Assembly: GCA_039720395.1 (NCBI GenBank)
Contig: CM077833.1
Location: forward strand, 26,496,271 to 26,560,270
Reading direction: 5' to 3'
Source: Liquidambar formosana
Lineage: Eukaryota; Streptophyta; Magnoliopsida; Saxifragales; Altingiaceae
Length of the DNA stretch: 64,000 nucleotides
The position numbers and the translations under genes were made by a program. The notes below the pieces were generated by a model, which had not been told where the DNA came from, did no database searches, and saw only the letters and a list, made by a program, of their open reading frames with translations. Below are positions 62,270 to 64,000 of this stretch, piece after piece. Within the stretch, counting starts at the first letter, position 1. Each line of letters opens with the position of its first letter.

Positions 62270-62965
62270 AAAAAATACAATATTACTGTACGGGGTAAAA
62301 TCCTGCTCCCCGAACTACGTGTTGATGATGGAGCTTGCTCTCTTGCCTGGACCTGCAATCACAAGCTTGGAAAATGGGTCAGAGGTAGGCCAAGGTGGGT
62401 TTTGGCCGTGCCCTCTCCAATGCTTAAGTCAGAAAGCTGTACTGGGGAGAATGAGGTAAGGAAGAAGATGAATCTCAGAGAATTAGGGTACTGTAGCTTA
62501 CCAAATTAGGCTGTATCGTATTCTTTTTATACCCACCTGTACGGACTGACCATGTGAGGTCAGGTAACTGCCTTGGTTAGGTCAGATCTGACCCTAGTTT
62601 ACCCATAACCGTCTGACCATAGTTTGTTGATCGTGGTTAGCCAAGGGACCATGGTTTCCAGTAACCGTCGTGTCAGGAATTACAGCTGCTGGGACAGTTT
62701 TGGACCGTAGTAGGATTTGGATCGTAGTGTGAGTCACAGGACAGGTGTCCCGAGCTGGAAGGTCACGTGCTTTGCAGCAGGTCCTATCATGCGGACCTTC
62801 CACGTGTCAAGTGAAGTGATTTAACCTCTTGCCCCGAGCTGGACCTTAGGAGATGAATCACTTACGTTGTGGTTAAGCTGGTTGAACAGTCTTCGCCACG
62901 TGTCAGCGTTTCAGGTCTGAACCTTACATCCCGAGCTGGAACCTCGGTTCAGAGATATTTCCACA
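62270..62965. repeat. GC-richer block of unknown repeat origin, possibly LTR-derived
   Basis: Composition shifts sharply from the surrounding AT-rich DNA. CCGAGCTGGA or CCGAGCTGGAA recurs at about 62750, 62831 and 62926, and CACGTG occurs at about 62763, 62800 and 62896, twice as CCACGTGTCA. The start (GTACGGGGTAAAATCCTGCT) and CAATGCTTAAGTCAG resemble pieces I associate with plant LTR-type repeats, but I found no terminal repeats or coding region. Confidence 0.4.
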
Positions 62966-63393
62966 CAATTACCATTATTCATTAATTAAAATATCTAGAT
63001 TATTCTTAATTCTTTGTTATACATGTTTATAAAAAGTTCTTTGGAAAACACGTTAGCATATATTTAGAGACCTAATAATAATATACAACTAATCAACCAT
63101 ACATCTCCCTTCTCCCTTTTACCCATATACTTCTCCTCTTTTCTCCTTTTATACATTTAGTTTTAATTTACATTCTCCACATATTATCCAGTGGATCTCA
63201 CAAATAATCAACGATGGTGATTTTTGGCATCCTCCCCACTTCTTCTTTGTAGGCAGAATTCAAAACTATGAGCAAGTTTTGAGAACTACCCTTATTTTTT
63301 GTGCCTGTCTTTTATAATATTTATTATTTATTATATAGGGGTTTTTCTTTTATATTTCTTAACTTTGTATTGGATGGGCTTAGGCATAGATAG

Positions 63394-64000
63394 TGTAGAC
63401 ACCCCATTTTGTACCCGTTGTCAGCTTAAGTCCCGTGGTCTCGATGATGATATTTATTATTCGTCTTGACAAAATGTGAAGTGATCCCAAAACGAGCCAA
63501 TGAAGTCACAGCAGAAATTCTAAGTTTATATCCAATTTTCATTAGCCCTGATGCGTACGCATCTGTAGTGGGTGTGAACGCGTTCATGCATACGCAACCA
63601 CTTGGGATGCGTACGCACCCTCCCTTTTTATGAAAACTCCAGATTTAGTATTCCTTTCTCCCTAAGACTTCTAATTGAAAAGAAGAATCCTATTTCGAAT
63701 GCAATTGTAGTTAACAATCTGGGAAGGACTCCCAAAACCCTAAGGATCTCTATATATACACCATTATAATTCTAAAAGAGGGATCAGAACCCTAATCCAA
63801 GGAGCCACCATACACTTCACAAAAAACCCTATACTGAAGATTCATGCTGTGATTTTGGAGGCTTGCAATGAGAAACTAAGTAGATTCAAAGACGCATAAA
63901 CCTGAGGGTAATTCTCTATCGATTTCTATTCAATTTCATGAATTGTGATTATGCATGATGGAAGTAATATTGGTATAATCACGTGCATGCTGGTTGATGT
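63394..64000 (+). mobile_element. Probable LTR-retrotransposon end (LTR starting TGTAGACACC), cut by window edge
   Basis: TGTAGACACCCCATTTTGTA at 63394 is a typical start of plant Gypsy-type LTRs. A TATA-like TCTATATATACACC follows near 63749, as expected for an LTR promoter. The element continues past the right edge, so the LTR end, primer-binding site and target duplication cannot be checked. Three TGCGTACGCA-like words lie near 63551-63615. Confidence 0.5.

Larger units (their letters stand above)
60246..63393. other. Spacer right of the MADS gene
   Basis: The first few hundred bases probably include the MADS 3' UTR. Further right are an (AT)n tract near 60896-60916, the 76-bp tandem repeats at 62013 and the GC-richer block at 62270-62965. 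No gene is recognisable. Confidence 0.55.

Noticed and set aside
1..64000. CRISPR arrays, bacterial operons, phage or viral genes
   Set aside because: None seen. Tandem repeats here lack spacer structure, genes have introns, and no viral or bacterial protein was recognised.

Overview
This is nuclear DNA from a flowering plant, almost certainly a eudicot. Genes have short exons with GT-AG introns, intergenic DNA is AT-rich and full of microsatellites, and there are tRNA-derived SINEs, several kinds of MITE and an LTR-retrotransposon end. The protein families (NRAMP2-type transporter, CYP81 P450s, MIKC*-type MADS, APD-type RING, plant nucellin-like aspartyl protease) are all typical of plants. 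I cannot fix the species. All gene models below were built by hand from splice sites whose reading phases agree.

Layout. 1-4582 (minus): aspartyl protease gene whose 3' end lies outside the window. 5784-10424 (minus): Pumilio-family RNA-binding protein, five exons, 594 aa. 10.4-15.3 kb: transposon-rich spacer containing a 1.1 kb hAT element with an 8-bp target duplication. 15269-19826 (minus): NRAMP metal transporter, four exons, 540 aa, with a hAT element inside its last intron. 19.8-25.1 kb: gene-free spacer with duplications, a SINE and MITEs. 25075-47872 (minus): five intact two-exon cytochrome P450 genes of the CYP81 family in head-to-tail order (called A to E here, left to right). 50197-52819 (minus): APD-type RING E3 ligase, eight exons, 385 aa, with a foldback element in an intron. 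52.8-57.9 kb: repeat-rich spacer with a clean SINE insertion. 57931-60245 (plus): MIKC*-type MADS-box gene, eleven exons, 321 aa. 60.2-64.0 kb: repeats, ending in what looks like the start of an LTR.

How the genes relate. Apart from the P450 array there is no sign that neighbours work together. The transporter, RNA-binding protein, protease, E3 ligase and MADS factor look like ordinary single genes. The P450 array is the functional focus: five paralogs share one phase-0 intron position and all keep the ExxR, PERF and heme-cysteine motifs. They differ in the substrate-recognition region after the N-terminal third, which suggests local expansion and divergence of an oxidative step in specialised metabolism. 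No second enzyme family (methyltransferase, glycosyltransferase, terpene synthase) is visible in the window, so it is a tandem gene array and not a demonstrated biosynthetic gene cluster.

The strongest non-genic signals are mobile elements with matching target-site duplications: hAT (8 bp), Mutator-like (9-10 bp), PIF/Harbinger-like (3 bp), Stowaway (TA) and SINEs (14-16 bp). Several lie inside introns of intact genes.
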